Below are positions 17,558 to 25,309 of a stretch of 64,000 nt of DNA, piece by piece; positions within the stretch are counted from its first letter, which is position 1; each line of letters starts with the position of its first letter. Made by a program: the position numbers and the translations under genes. Below the pieces are notes generated by a model. The model made no database searches. It saw only the letters and a program-made list of their open reading frames with translations, and was not told the DNA's origin. This DNA comes from Pseudalkalibacillus sp. SCS-8. GTDB lineage: Bacteria; Bacillota; Bacilli; Bacillales; Fictibacillaceae. The stretch spans positions 1,116,001 through 1,180,000 of the forward strand of contig NZ_CP143541.1 in NCBI RefSeq assembly GCF_040126055.1, given 5' to 3'.

Positions 17558-18106
17558 ATGGAAAAAGTACTACCAACGATTGAAACATCTCGGTTGACGT
17601 TAAGACAGGTCACACTTGAGGATACAAATGATCTGTACGCTTATTTATCAGATGAAGAAGTCGTAAAGCATATGGGATTGGAGCCATATGAGACGCCTGA
17701 GGACGTAATGGACGAAATCAATTGGTACTCAAAAATTCTCAGAGAGGGCAGCGGAATGAGATGGGGCATCACCCTTAAAGGTTCAGATAAGGTGATTGGA
17801 AGCTGTGGTTTTCTGAACCGGGCGCCTATGCATTTCCGAGCTGAAGTAGGCTTTGAATTGAGTAAAGATTTCTGGGGGAAAGGAATCGCTGGGGAAGCAT
17901 TGGAGGCTGTCGTCCGACACGGTTTCGATCATCTTGAATTGGAACGGATCGAAGCGTTGATTGAACCTGAAAACGTAGCTTCCCAAAAACTCGTTGAGCG
18001 TCAAGGGTTCTTGCGTGAAGGTTTGTTGCGGCACTATGAATATACAAGTGGAAAGTTCGATGACCTCTACATGTACTCGGTTTTAAGAGAAGATGTTTGC
18101 GAGTAG
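17558..18106 (+). CDS. RimJ/RimL-type GNAT acetyltransferase
   Basis: 182 residues from ATG 17558, which has a strong AAGGAGGAAAAGG site; the frame is open further upstream but only through the terminator. RimJ-type hallmarks are TSRLTLRQVTLEDTNDLYAYLSD at the N-terminus, the VGFELSKDFWGKGIAGEAL acetyl-CoA motif and RIEALIEPENVASQKLVERQGF. Family members acetylate N-termini of ribosomal proteins or small amines. Acceptor unknown. Confidence 0.92.
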   Translation: MEKVLPTIETSRLTLRQVTLEDTNDLYAYLSDEEVVKHMGLEPYETPEDVMDEINWYSKILREGSGMRWGITLKGSDKVIGSCGFLNRAPMHFRAEVGFELSKDFWGKGIAGEALEAVVRHGFDHLELERIEALIEPENVASQKLVERQGFLREGLLRHYEYTSGKFDDLYMYSVLREDVCE

Positions 18107-18123
18107 AAGTGAGTTTGGGGTTC

Positions 18124-18216
18124 AGGTTCAAAAATTTGCAACTGGGTTCATAATTTCGAATCTGGGTTCATAATTTTTGAAAATATGTTCAAAAAGCCGC
18201 AACTAGGTTCAAAATC
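18124..18216. repeat. Degenerate tandem array with 20-21 bp period
   Basis: GGTTCA-type motifs start at 18125, 18145, 18165, 18186 (TGTTCA) and 18206, spacing 20, 20, 21, 20. The best-conserved unit reads GGTTCATAATTTCGAATCTG. It lies in the gap after the acetyltransferase gene and has no reading frame. A related array is at 50001-50112. Confidence 0.75.
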
Positions 18217-18309
18217 TCGCAAACGGCAAAGTATTCGCCGATAGCGTTACAAAAAGTATGTAACCGTCTGCAATTTTCAAACGTCTTAAGCAAAAAAGGG
18301 TGGGGTTCG

Positions 18310-18636
18310 ATGATTCGGAGACTGCTTTTAATCATCATGTGTACTCTTTTTGTGATGACGGGTTGCAGCGAGAGTACAGGCGGCTCCTATGAAGGTATTG
18401 TTAAGGTGAACGGCAAGGAATTCATATTGAAAGGGGGAGGCGAGAACCCAGAATTCACAATCGGTCAAAAAATTGGTGAGATTCGGATGAAAGTAGACCC
18501 TGATGTTTATCCGAAGAGCAACTTCTCATCGAATATTGCATCAAAAGGAGCAGAACTGTATTTCTCGAAAGAAGACGACAAGATCTTAATCGTAAAAATC
18601 CAAGATGGAAGTTACATGGTATTTGTAGAGAGATAA
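18310..18636 (+). CDS. Small putative lipoprotein, unknown function
   Basis: 108 residues from ATG 18310 (AAAAAAGGGTGGGG upstream). The signal RRLLLIIMCTLFVMTGC carries a clean lipobox (VMTGC, cysteine near residue 19). The mature domain is a small beta-rich unit starting YEGIVKVNGKEFILKGGG. No family recognised. Confidence 0.72.
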   Translation: MIRRLLLIIMCTLFVMTGCSESTGGSYEGIVKVNGKEFILKGGGENPEFTIGQKIGEIRMKVDPDVYPKSNFSSNIASKGAELYFSKEDDKILIVKIQDGSYMVFVER

Positions 18637-18662
18637 ACGAGATTAAGTAGGTGATTTTTAAA

Positions 18663-19124
18663 ATGATCGAAATTAGAAACATGAGAGAAGAGGATAAGGA
18701 TTTTATTCTAGACTTATCTTCACGTCTAAGCGATATCGAATATATGAGTTGGAGAGACCGCCAACAAATGCAGATGAAACAACGAGAAATTGTAAAAGAA
18801 GCAATCGACTCGAACACTTCAACAGAAGAGATCTTTGTTGCTGTCGATATCCACGGAACCCAAATGGGCTTTATCCATCTCACGGAGAGTCGTGATTATT
18901 TTACAAATGAGAAGCAAGCTTACATATCGTTACTTGCTGTTTCCAAGGAAGGTGAAGGGAAAGGGATTGCAAAAAGGTTGATGGCCCAAGCTGAAGATTG
19001 GGCTAAGAACAAGGGTTATAAACAATTGACGTTGAATGTTTTCTCTAGCAATGAAAGAGCGGTAGGATTTTATGAAAATTTAAGCTTCCATAATGAAGTT
19101 CAAAAAATGGTCAAAGAGCTGTAG
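18663..19124 (+). CDS. GNAT family N-acetyltransferase
   Basis: 153 residues from ATG 18663, with AGTAGGTGA 6-8 bases upstream; an in-frame GTG at 18651 is part of that site. Acetyl-CoA binding motif is LLAVSKEGEGKGIAKRLMAQAEDWA (EGKGIA as the Q/R-x-x-G-x-G/A loop), then LTLNVFSSNERAVGFYENLSF. It resembles aminoglycoside 6'-acetyltransferase-like and general GNAT enzymes. Acceptor unknown. Confidence 0.9.
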   Translation: MIEIRNMREEDKDFILDLSSRLSDIEYMSWRDRQQMQMKQREIVKEAIDSNTSTEEIFVAVDIHGTQMGFIHLTESRDYFTNEKQAYISLLAVSKEGEGKGIAKRLMAQAEDWAKNKGYKQLTLNVFSSNERAVGFYENLSFHNEVQKMVKEL

Positions 19125-19132
19125 AGTGCACC

Positions 19133-20026
19133 TTAATCCTTCACACATTTCTCCGGATTAAACGTGATCGGCTGCCATGGTTCGTTGCGTTGCTTTCTGA
19201 ATTGTGCAATCTCGATATCGTAGCCATTGGTCAGTTCGGCGAAGAGGATCCGATACAAATAGCCATCGGTCCCTTTGAAATCAATCTGTTTTACGTATCC
19301 GTGCTGAACTATTGGATAGAGCTTGTGGATAAGCTTACACCAGTTTCCATACATTACTTGGACCGCTGCTTCGGCATCGTGATTCCAACCGTGATAGGGT
19401 GCACAGAGGAAATCCTCACCCTGAAGCTTGAAGTCCGCAATTTTATAGCGGGCTTTTTCCTTTTTCAAAAACATGAATCCGTAGTAATAGGCGAAAGTCG
19501 TGTTCCCTTGTATCGTGCCTTCAATCGTTTCAATTTCAATGAAATATCGGAGCTCGCCTGGATGGTCAGGATCACGCGTAGTTTGTGTCATTTTTATGAG
19601 GTTGATGTGTCCGATACCTTGGAATGAATCGTAAAATGCCTCGTAGTCCACTTTTTTCTGATACGAATCTGTGAAAAAGCTGTAAGCGACTGGGTAAGGA
19701 ATTCGAGCTGATCCTACTGTTCCGCAACCTCCCATTTTCTCCCCTGAAAAATTGGCTGCTTCCCTCAGCACACTGAAATAATAAATGATCGTGTCGTCAG
19801 GCGTTGCCGTCAAAGCATACGGCAACTCTATTTCTTCTGGCTCCAACTTCAAATAGGGGTTGAAGAAAGAGTATTTTTGAATTTTGGTGTTCAATGCAGG
19901 ATAGCAGGATGGCCGGAAATATTTTTGGTTGATATCGACGTCATGAAGACGAACATTCGATCCAGCTTCTTCAATTTTTACAGGTGTGGAATAGGAAGCC
20001 CCCATCACTAATCTTTCAACTGACAT
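19133..20026 (-). CDS. Conserved protein of unknown function
   Basis: 297 residues from ATG 20026 (GGGGAGGGATTTGTC upstream). It has no signal peptide or membrane helix. The protein is rich in tyrosine and phenylalanine with scattered cysteines (e.g. GGCGTVGSARIPYP and LCAPYHGWNHDAEAAV). The WNHDAEAAVQVMYGNW block looks like a conserved core. I do not recognise a family. It converges on the acetyltransferase at 18663 with only 8 bases between the stops. Confidence 0.6.
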   Translation of the reverse strand: MSVERLVMGASYSTPVKIEEAGSNVRLHDVDINQKYFRPSCYPALNTKIQKYSFFNPYLKLEPEEIELPYALTATPDDTIIYYFSVLREAANFSGEKMGGCGTVGSARIPYPVAYSFFTDSYQKKVDYEAFYDSFQGIGHINLIKMTQTTRDPDHPGELRYFIEIETIEGTIQGNTTFAYYYGFMFLKKEKARYKIADFKLQGEDFLCAPYHGWNHDAEAAVQVMYGNWCKLIHKLYPIVQHGYVKQIDFKGTDGYLYRILFAELTNGYDIEIAQFRKQRNEPWQPITFNPEKCVKD

Positions 20027-20143
20027 GACAAATCCCTCCCCAATTCATTTTATTGAACGATTGATGAAACATGTGAAGTTCATTGTTTTTTCTGAATCTT
20101 TGTGCTATGTTTTCTAAGTCACAAGCATGAGAGGAGTGATCAT

Positions 20144-20194
20144 TATGAGAAAAGTCAAAGTAATGATTGAAACAAAAAGGGGCTCTGAGGATTA
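20144..20194 (+). CDS. Possible 16-residue leader or small peptide
   Basis: ATG 20144 follows a good AGAGGAGTGATC site and reads MRKVKVMIETKRGSED before TAA. It is 68 bases upstream of the hydrolase gene. It is so short that it may be a chance frame; the strong start site is the only positive evidence. Confidence 0.2.
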
Positions 20195-20261
20195 AGGTGA
20201 AAGGACATGTTTACCTGCCTTAGAGAAAAGACGTGAAAAAACATCATCATCGGAGGTAAAT

Positions 20262-21212
20262 ATGACACATATGACGTATACGAAACTATTGAATACAACT
20301 CTCGAAAAATATGTAACGAGCGGTGCGGAGGCAGCCTATGAGTACATATCTCGGTATGCCGGCGAAATGAATGAGGATCATGCACAAATCTATAATTTCC
20401 ACTATTCTTTAGCGGCCGCTTCGGGACATGAAGAAGAAGCACTCACAATCATGAAAGAAGCTATTTTAGATAAAGGTCATTGGTACGCTTATGACTATTT
20501 GATTGAAGATGATGACTTGAATTCTCTTAGAAAATATGAGGATTTTCAGAAAATGGTCGAGTTGTGTAAAAGGCGAGAGGAAGAAGCAAAAAAAGCGGCT
20601 AAACCCAAGCTTGAAATAATGCATCCAGATATGGAGCAAAAGGAGTCGCCATTGTTGATCGCTCTGCATGGTAATCAAGAAAGTTATAAACGAACAAAGG
20701 AAAATTGGCAGTCAATCGTATCACAAGGTTATATTCTCGGGATGCCTCAGTCCTCGGAAATTGAATTCTCGGGTGGGTACTCCTGGGATGATGTTGAAGG
20801 AGGAACGAAGGAACTTCAAGGTCATTACAAAGAAATAATTGAACATGAAGCGATAGATAAGGAGCAGATCGTCTTAGGTGGATTTTCAGCTGGAGCACGT
20901 GTTGCCTTAAATGCCATTTTAAAAGGCTCAATCCCGGTAAAAGGGTTCATTTTCGTAGGGCCCTGGTTACCTGAAATTGATGAGGTGTCAGATGAATTGT
21001 CTCGTTTGGCGGAGATGGGCATAAAAGGCTATGTGATCTGTGGGGATCAGGATGAGGATTGCCTTGAGAGTACGGAACGGTTTGTTGAACTGCTCAAGGA
21101 AAAGAATATCCAACATACTTATCATCTCATAAAAGGTCTTGACCATGATTACCCGGAGGACTTCCACGAAATCCTGGACTCTGCCATTCAATTTATTACA
21201 AAAGGATATTAA
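20262..21212 (+). CDS. Alpha/beta hydrolase with N-terminal helical domain
   Basis: 316 residues (ATCGGAGGTAAAT upstream). Residues 1-115 are helical and TPR-like (e.g. EEEALTIMKEAILDKGHWYAYDYL). Residues 125-316 form a phospholipase/carboxylesterase-type hydrolase: PLLIALHGNQES oxyanion region, nucleophile Ser in GGFSAGARVA, Asp in ICGDQDEDC and His in GLDHDYP. The fusion of a repeat-like domain to a small esterase is common in Bacillus but its substrate is unknown. A terminator hairpin follows. Confidence 0.82.
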   Translation: MTHMTYTKLLNTTLEKYVTSGAEAAYEYISRYAGEMNEDHAQIYNFHYSLAAASGHEEEALTIMKEAILDKGHWYAYDYLIEDDDLNSLRKYEDFQKMVELCKRREEEAKKAAKPKLEIMHPDMEQKESPLLIALHGNQESYKRTKENWQSIVSQGYILGMPQSSEIEFSGGYSWDDVEGGTKELQGHYKEIIEHEAIDKEQIVLGGFSAGARVALNAILKGSIPVKGFIFVGPWLPEIDEVSDELSRLAEMGIKGYVICGDQDEDCLESTERFVELLKEKNIQHTYHLIKGLDHDYPEDFHEILDSAIQFITKGY

Positions 21213-21254
21213 AATGAGAAAGCGATGCGGATGCGCATCGCTTTCATTATTTTC
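21213..21254 (+). terminator. Intrinsic terminator
   Basis: GAAAGCGATGCG (21218-21229) pairs with CGCATCGCTTTC (about 21233-21244), followed by ATTATTTTC, immediately after the hydrolase stop. Confidence 0.85.
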
Positions 21255-21318
21255 TAGTAGTTTGAGAGCAGTCAGTCTGAGATAATAATAGGAAACAAGA
21301 AGAACTGGAGTTAACGTC

Positions 21319-21717
21319 GTGAAAACTATACTTGTCATCTTCATCTATACGATTCTCATTGCTGGAGGGATAGGAATATATATTATCGCGAATAACGATA
21401 TTGATCATCCTGCGGCTTTTCCTTTTATACTTGGGTATGTCATTTTCCTGCTTCTTACCATTTTTGGAGCAATCATCATCATGGGATTCAACTTTCTAAG
21501 AATCGGATGGCGTGAAAAATTCAAAAGAATCAAGAACTTTTTGCTGCTCTATTGTGGACTAGTCGGCTTAAAACTGGCCATTTATTATACCTTTAAGCCT
21601 GAGTGGTTAACCTTTACCAATATCTTTCTAACATCACTAGGACTGGCATTAGGATGGGCATTCTTTGATTTACTCACCCTGAAAAAGAAGAAGGATTGGA
21701 GCAATCGATGGGATTAG
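21319..21717 (+). CDS. Four-helix membrane protein, unknown function
   Basis: 132 residues from GTG 21319 (CTGGAGTTAACGTC upstream). Hydrophobic helices at about 3-24, 36-58, 74-90 and 98-117 and a lysine-rich C-terminus (LKKKKDW). The loop between helices 2 and 3 is basic (GWREKFKRIKN), consistent with a cytoplasmic position. No family recognised. Confidence 0.65.
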   Translation: MKTILVIFIYTILIAGGIGIYIIANNDIDHPAAFPFILGYVIFLLLTIFGAIIIMGFNFLRIGWREKFKRIKNFLLLYCGLVGLKLAIYYTFKPEWLTFTNIFLTSLGLALGWAFFDLLTLKKKKDWSNRWD

Positions 21718-21754
21718 CCTTTCATAATATGAAAAATTTAGAGAGCGGAACTAG

Positions 21755-21790
21755 AGCTAGCCATTAACATGGGTAGCTTTCCTTCTATTT
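21755..21790 (+). terminator. Probable intrinsic terminator
   Basis: AGCTAGCCAT (21755-21764) pairs with ATGGGTAGCT (21769-21778), with one offset, followed by TTCCTTCTATTTT. The rest of the gap to 22016 is AT-rich, with no gene seen. Confidence 0.55.
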
Positions 21791-22016
21791 TCTGAGTGGT
21801 TATAGGGTATTCTGACACCATTCTCGTAAATTTTCGAGAAAAAAGTAAATAATTGGTGATATCGATTCATTCCATTTTGTAGAAATTTCCTATTTAATTT
21901 ATCCGGGTTGAGGATATTCAGGACGTCCTACCTACACAAAGGCACCAAAAACAGCTTCATTTATTAAAATTCAGAAGAAAATCGGAAAAAATTACGCATT
22001 TCTTGTAAAAGTTCGT

Positions 22017-22045
22017 TTGACGATATGCCTTCCAGATATTAGTAT
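22017..22045 (+). promoter_or_regulatory. Candidate sigma-A promoter of the cupin gene
   Basis: TTGACG (22017-22022), 17-base spacer, TAGTAT (22040-22045), 45 bases upstream of the cupin start codon. Confidence 0.5.
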
Positions 22046-22089
22046 GACGATGTGACAAAATATTCAGAAAAATAGTAGGAGGCGACACA

Positions 22090-22464
22090 ATGAGTACAAG
22101 TACATTTAATTCCCAATCCCAAAATGTGTTGGAACTGATCAAAGGACTTGAACTTGAGCAAGAGGAAAAGCACGTCACCTTAACTTCTGATGAAATGGCA
22201 GCGGCGGTATACCCATATTACATGTATTGGGAGCCAAAATTCCATCGTCATGATTGCGATCAAATCTTCTACGTACTAGAAGGTGAAGGGGTATTTGTCC
22301 TGAAAGACGATGATGGAAACGAAGAGAAATTCGATGTAACCGTTGGATCTCACTTTGTTGTACCGAAAAATGTATGGCACGGCATGTACTGTAAAAATGG
22401 CGATCGTGCACTTACGTTACAAGTAAATAAGAAAACAATGACGACTGAGAAGTTGGATGCGTAA
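22090..22464 (+). CDS. Single-domain cupin protein
   Basis: 124 residues from ATG (AGTAGGAGGCGAC upstream). Cupin motif 1 is KFHRHDCDQIFYVLEGEG (metal ligands HxH...E) and motif 2 is GSHFVVPKNVWHGM with the second-site histidine. Small cupins of this type bind a metal and serve as dioxygenases, isomerases or ligand-sensing proteins; the function here cannot be assigned. It is transcribed alone between its own promoter and terminator. Confidence 0.88.
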   Translation: MSTSTFNSQSQNVLELIKGLELEQEEKHVTLTSDEMAAAVYPYYMYWEPKFHRHDCDQIFYVLEGEGVFVLKDDDGNEEKFDVTVGSHFVVPKNVWHGMYCKNGDRALTLQVNKKTMTTEKLDA

Positions 22465-22471
22465 TTGAACG

Positions 22472-22504
22472 AAAAAAGGGACCGGATAACGGTCCCTTTT
22501 TTAC
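22472..22504. terminator. Bidirectional terminator
   Basis: AAAAAGGGACCG pairs with CGGTCCCTTTTT around a short GATAA-type loop, with A-run and T-run on both sides. It ends the cupin gene and the convergent small membrane protein gene, whose stop codon is at its edge. Confidence 0.88.
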
Positions 22505-22752
22505 ATGAGGAAAATCATATAAAACCACACACCAATTAAGAAAAGTCCAACGATGCCATAGATGATCTTTAAAACCCAATGGGGAAGTTGGTGTACGACT
22601 TCTTTCGAGGTAGCCCCCGCCCAATTTTGGTTTTCCCAATCCATCTTTTCATGTTCTTCATCCGTATATTTGTAAGCTGCATAAAGCATGAAAATCCCAG
22701 CAATTAAAAAGAAATAAGGCCCAATGTGGGTCCAGAAAAATTCTTGAGTCAT
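22501..22752 (-). CDS. Small two-helix membrane protein, unknown function
   Basis: 83 residues from ATG 22752 (AGGGGGAAAAGCAT upstream). Two helices (about residues 10-26 and 60-82) flank an acidic loop (KYTDEEHEKMDWENQNW). Loop and helix spacing suggest both ends face outside. No family recognised. Confidence 0.65.
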   Translation of the reverse strand: MTQEFFWTHIGPYFFLIAGIFMLYAAYKYTDEEHEKMDWENQNWAGATSKEVVHQLPHWVLKIIYGIVGLFLIGVWFYMIFLM

Positions 22753-22829
22753 TATGCTTTTCCCCCTAAACGACTAATGCGTCCTTAAGCGTATCATAAA
22801 AACCATTAGGCCTAAAACTTGAGGGATTG

Positions 22830-22858
22830 TTGACAGAATTGAAAAGAGGTTATACGAT
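22830..22858 (+). promoter_or_regulatory. Candidate sigma-A promoter of the pirin-doxX operon
   Basis: TTGACA (22830-22835), 17-base spacer, TACGAT (22853-22858). The first palindromic operator starts two bases after the -10 element, so a bound repressor would cover the transcription start. Confidence 0.7.
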
Positions 22859-22859
22859 A

Positions 22860-22877
22860 TATCTCGAATTCGAGATA
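22860..22877. promoter_or_regulatory. Operator 1, perfect 18-bp palindrome (MhqR/MarR type)
   Basis: TATCTCGAATTCGAGATA is a perfect palindrome overlapping the expected transcription start. It matches the operator described for the Bacillus subtilis MarR-type quinone-sensing repressor MhqR, as I recall it. Confidence 0.75.
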
Positions 22878-22931
22878 ATTTATTCAGATATAGAGACGGG
22901 CCTGGATGTTTGGCTTTTTTTAAAGAATGAA

Positions 22932-22949
22932 TATCTCGAATTCAAGATA
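22932..22949. promoter_or_regulatory. Operator 2, near-perfect copy of operator 1
   Basis: TATCTCGAATTCAAGATA differs from operator 1 at one base and lies 72 bp downstream (centre to centre, about 7 helical turns) and 23 bases before the pirin start codon. Two sites suggest cooperative binding or a roadblock. Confidence 0.7.
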
Positions 22950-22972
22950 ATCTACGTTAAGGAGGAACTCAT

Positions 22973-23677
22973 ATGATTAAACATTATCCAGCAAATTCTA
23001 GATATACAGCTGATCACGGCTGGTTGAAAAGTAATTTCAGCTTCTCGTTCGCTAAGTATTATGATCCTGAAAATATGAACTTCGGACCGATGCGTGTCTT
23101 AAATGATGATATCGTCCAACCGTTGAATGGATTCGGTGCGCATCCACATAGAGAGATGGAGATCGTTTCAATTGTTCTTGAAGGGCAATTACAGCATGAA
23201 GACAGTGGTGGACATAAAGCGACCACAACGTTCGGAGGCGTCCAACGTATGTCAGCGGGCACGGGTGTCATCCATTCTGAGCGGAATCCTTCTTCAACAG
23301 AAGAAGTTAATTTCCTGCAACTTTGGTTTGAACCGGAGGTAGTGGGCGTAATGCCTTCATACGAACAAACAAAGTTTGATGTATCGGAAATGAAGAATCA
23401 CCTCTTGCCTGTCGTGAAGAAAGGCTCATCATCCGATAAGGTTGCAGACATTAACCAGGACTTGACCATTTATTTATCTGATCTGAATCAGGGGAAAGAA
23501 ATTACTTTTGAACCAGGGAAAAATCGTCGGATCTTCCTATTCGTCATTGAAGGAGAACTGAGGGTCAATCAGGAAACTACATTAAATAAGCGCGATTCAG
23601 CACGGATCACCGATATTTCTGAACTTCATATCCAATCAGGTACTGAATCTCGTTTCATGTTGATTGATCTACCATAA
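22973..23677 (+). CDS. Pirin family bicupin protein (YhaK/quercetinase type)
   Basis: 234 residues from ATG with AAGGAGGAACTC upstream. Pirin metal site in the N-terminal cupin: GAHPHREMEIVS (HPH...E), ...LQHEDS, and the GTGVIHSERNPS block. The C-terminal cupin is degenerate. Pirins of this type have quercetin/flavonol dioxygenase activity or act as redox-sensing proteins. The gene is first in an operon with a DoxX gene 20 bases downstream and sits behind two MhqR-like operators, pointing to a quinone/aromatic electrophile response. Confidence 0.92.
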   Translation: MIKHYPANSRYTADHGWLKSNFSFSFAKYYDPENMNFGPMRVLNDDIVQPLNGFGAHPHREMEIVSIVLEGQLQHEDSGGHKATTTFGGVQRMSAGTGVIHSERNPSSTEEVNFLQLWFEPEVVGVMPSYEQTKFDVSEMKNHLLPVVKKGSSSDKVADINQDLTIYLSDLNQGKEITFEPGKNRRIFLFVIEGELRVNQETTLNKRDSARITDISELHIQSGTESRFMLIDLP

Positions 23678-23697
23678 AAACAAGGAGGAGATTTAAG

Positions 23698-24123
23698 GTG
23701 ATGATGAAAAATGAAATCGGTGCACTCATCCTTCGTGTCACGTTAGGGATCATTTTCTTTGTGCATGGTCTAATGAAATTCCAAGGTGGGATTGAGAATG
23801 TCGCAGGTTGGTTCAGCAGCATCGGCTTACCAGGGTTCATGGCGTACGTGGTAGCGATCATTGAACTTGTCGGGGGAATCGCATTGATCCTCGGTCTAGG
23901 GACACGGATTGTTTCCGCATTGCTTGCAATCATAATGGTAGTCGCAATCCTTAAAGTAAAGCTCAGTGCAGGATTTCTTGGTAATGGTGAATCGGCAGGT
24001 TATGAGTTTGATTTGGCCCTTTTAGCGATGTCAGTCTACCTCGGACTTAGCGGCAGCAAATTGTTTGCGGTTGACGATATGATTTTCAATAAGGAAAAAA
24101 CAGAACTGAAGGAAACAGCATAA
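23698..24123 (+). CDS. DoxX family membrane protein
   Basis: 141 residues from GTG 23698 (CAAGGAGGAGA 7 bases upstream; ATG codons follow directly). Four helices with the DoxX pattern LRVTLGIIFFVHGLMKFQGG, FSSIGLPGFMAYVVAIIELVGGIALILGLGTR, then AGYEFDLALLAMSVYLGLSG. In Bacillus, DoxX members of the MhqP/CatD type are induced by quinones and catechols and probably act as membrane oxidoreductases. This fits the operators upstream of its operon partner. Confidence 0.92.
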   Translation: MMMKNEIGALILRVTLGIIFFVHGLMKFQGGIENVAGWFSSIGLPGFMAYVVAIIELVGGIALILGLGTRIVSALLAIIMVVAILKVKLSAGFLGNGESAGYEFDLALLAMSVYLGLSGSKLFAVDDMIFNKEKTELKETA

Positions 24124-24136
24124 AAGTGTTTCAAAA

Positions 24137-24172
24137 GAGGGTGAGCGAGATCCATCGCCACCCTTTTTGTAT
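24137..24172 (+). terminator. Intrinsic terminator
   Basis: AGGGTG-A-GCGA (24137-24147) pairs with TCGC-CACCCT (24155-24164), followed by TTTTTGTATTTCCTTTATT, after the doxX stop. Confidence 0.72.
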
Positions 24173-24177
24173 TTCCT

Positions 24178-24756
24178 TTATTGCTGCTGGTTAAGGTCAA
24201 TGATGAGTGGCACTGCAAGGGCGATTTTGTTCAACTCATCGTCAGGTGAATTGGTAAAACGAACGACATTCGGTCCGGTCAAAAAGGTCTTTCCTTTGTA
24301 CTCAGGAAGATAACTATCCTTTTTATAATCAACGTACCGGATTCCATCTGGTGAATCATAGGTCCACCAACCTGTTTCGCCTTGGATTATTCCAATCTTT
24401 CCAGCCATCGTCAACACTTCCATTTCAAACCTCCAATTTGATGAGGAACGAATCACCGCAAACATCTCCCCATCCAGATGAAACAGCTCATAGCATTGTG
24501 AAATACCTGCTTTTTTCTTAATCGTGAACAATGGTTCCTTGTCAGCTGTTTTCACCACAAAACGTTTGGAAACGAAGGAATTGGTTCGTGAAATGGTGGT
24601 TACGAAATTCATGATTTTATTAAACAAGCCCCTGTTCATATCGGATATGGAAAGAAGCATCTCATCCTCAGTTGAAAAATAGAGGATTTCACTCAAAAAG
24701 CTGTTTCCATTTTTAACAACCATCGTATTATTCAAATTTAGCTTCGATTCTTCCAT
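24178..24756 (-). CDS. Protein of unknown function, possibly LURP-one/tubby-like
   Basis: 192 residues, no signal peptide or membrane helix. Repeating beta-strand segments with conserved-looking turns (RFVVKTADKEPLFTIKKK, FAVIRSSSNWRFEMEVLT, IQGETGWWTYDSPDG) suggest a beta-barrel like the LURP-one/phospholipid-scramblase-like fold. That is a shape-based guess. It is transcribed alone toward the doxX terminator. Confidence 0.55.
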   Translation of the reverse strand: MEESKLNLNNTMVVKNGNSFLSEILYFSTEDEMLLSISDMNRGLFNKIMNFVTTISRTNSFVSKRFVVKTADKEPLFTIKKKAGISQCYELFHLDGEMFAVIRSSSNWRFEMEVLTMAGKIGIIQGETGWWTYDSPDGIRYVDYKKDSYLPEYKGKTFLTGPNVVRFTNSPDDELNKIALAVPLIIDLNQQQ

Positions 24757-24895
24757 TAATAAAAACCCCCATGACGATTATACAGAAGTAAGTTCCAGAA
24801 ACAAATGATTGGTAAAGTTTGGCGTCTAGTCCGATATGCGCCAGGTTTGTTATATTTCAACTGGAACGTAAAGAAAAGAATGGGGTTGTTATGAC

Positions 24896-25135
24896 ATGTT
24901 TTGGTTCGGAATTGGCCTCCTTGTAGCTGGTTTTACGATTTCAGTAGCTACATGGTTCAAATACAAAAAGAAACAGCATGAAGATTTTAATCACAGCAGT
25001 ACAGTGGGCGATGATTGGATCACCTTCATTTTCAGTCTCCTTTTGGCGGTTCTTCCTTGGTGGGTTGCAAAGACAGTATTCATTTTGATCGGCTTCGGTC
25101 TCATGTTTATAGGAATTCTGGTCATAACAGAGTAA
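24896..25135 (+). CDS. Small two-helix membrane protein, unknown function
   Basis: 79 residues from ATG 24896 (GGGGTTGTTATGAC upstream). Two hydrophobic segments (about residues 2-22 and 42-77, the latter perhaps two helices) flank a charged loop (KYKKKQHEDFNHSS). Followed immediately by a hairpin terminator. No family recognised. Confidence 0.65.
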   Translation: MFWFGIGLLVAGFTISVATWFKYKKKQHEDFNHSSTVGDDWITFIFSLLLAVLPWWVAKTVFILIGFGLMFIGILVITE

Positions 25136-25158
25136 GAGGGGAGCATTCCCTCTTTTAA
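25134..25158 (+). terminator. Short intrinsic terminator
   Basis: AAGAGGG (25134-25140) pairs with CCCTCTT (25148-25154), then TTAAAG, immediately after the 24896 gene. Confidence 0.5.
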
Positions 25159-25169
25159 AGAAAATAAAG

Positions 25170-25229
25170 AAAGGGCTGACTCAAAAGGACGTTAAAATGT
25201 CCTTCATGAGTTCAGCCCTTTTCTTTTAG
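25170..25229. terminator. Long bidirectional terminator
   Basis: AAGGGCTGACTCA (25171-25183) and AAGGACGTT pair with the matching AATGTCCTT and TGAGTTCAGCCCTT (to 25220), followed by TTCTTTTAG. It separates the convergent ugpC operon from the small membrane protein gene. Confidence 0.85.
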
Positions 25230-25309
25230 TCTATAAAGGATAGAAAGGCCATCTTTCTATCCCTCATTTGAGCATCTTTCGAATATGGGGGGCAGAAAAG
25301 GCCTTCTCC

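Noticed and set aside
19190..19627. 145-residue plus-strand frame opposite the 19133-20026 gene
   Set aside because: The minus-strand gene has a good ribosome binding site and the better composition; the plus frame has none.
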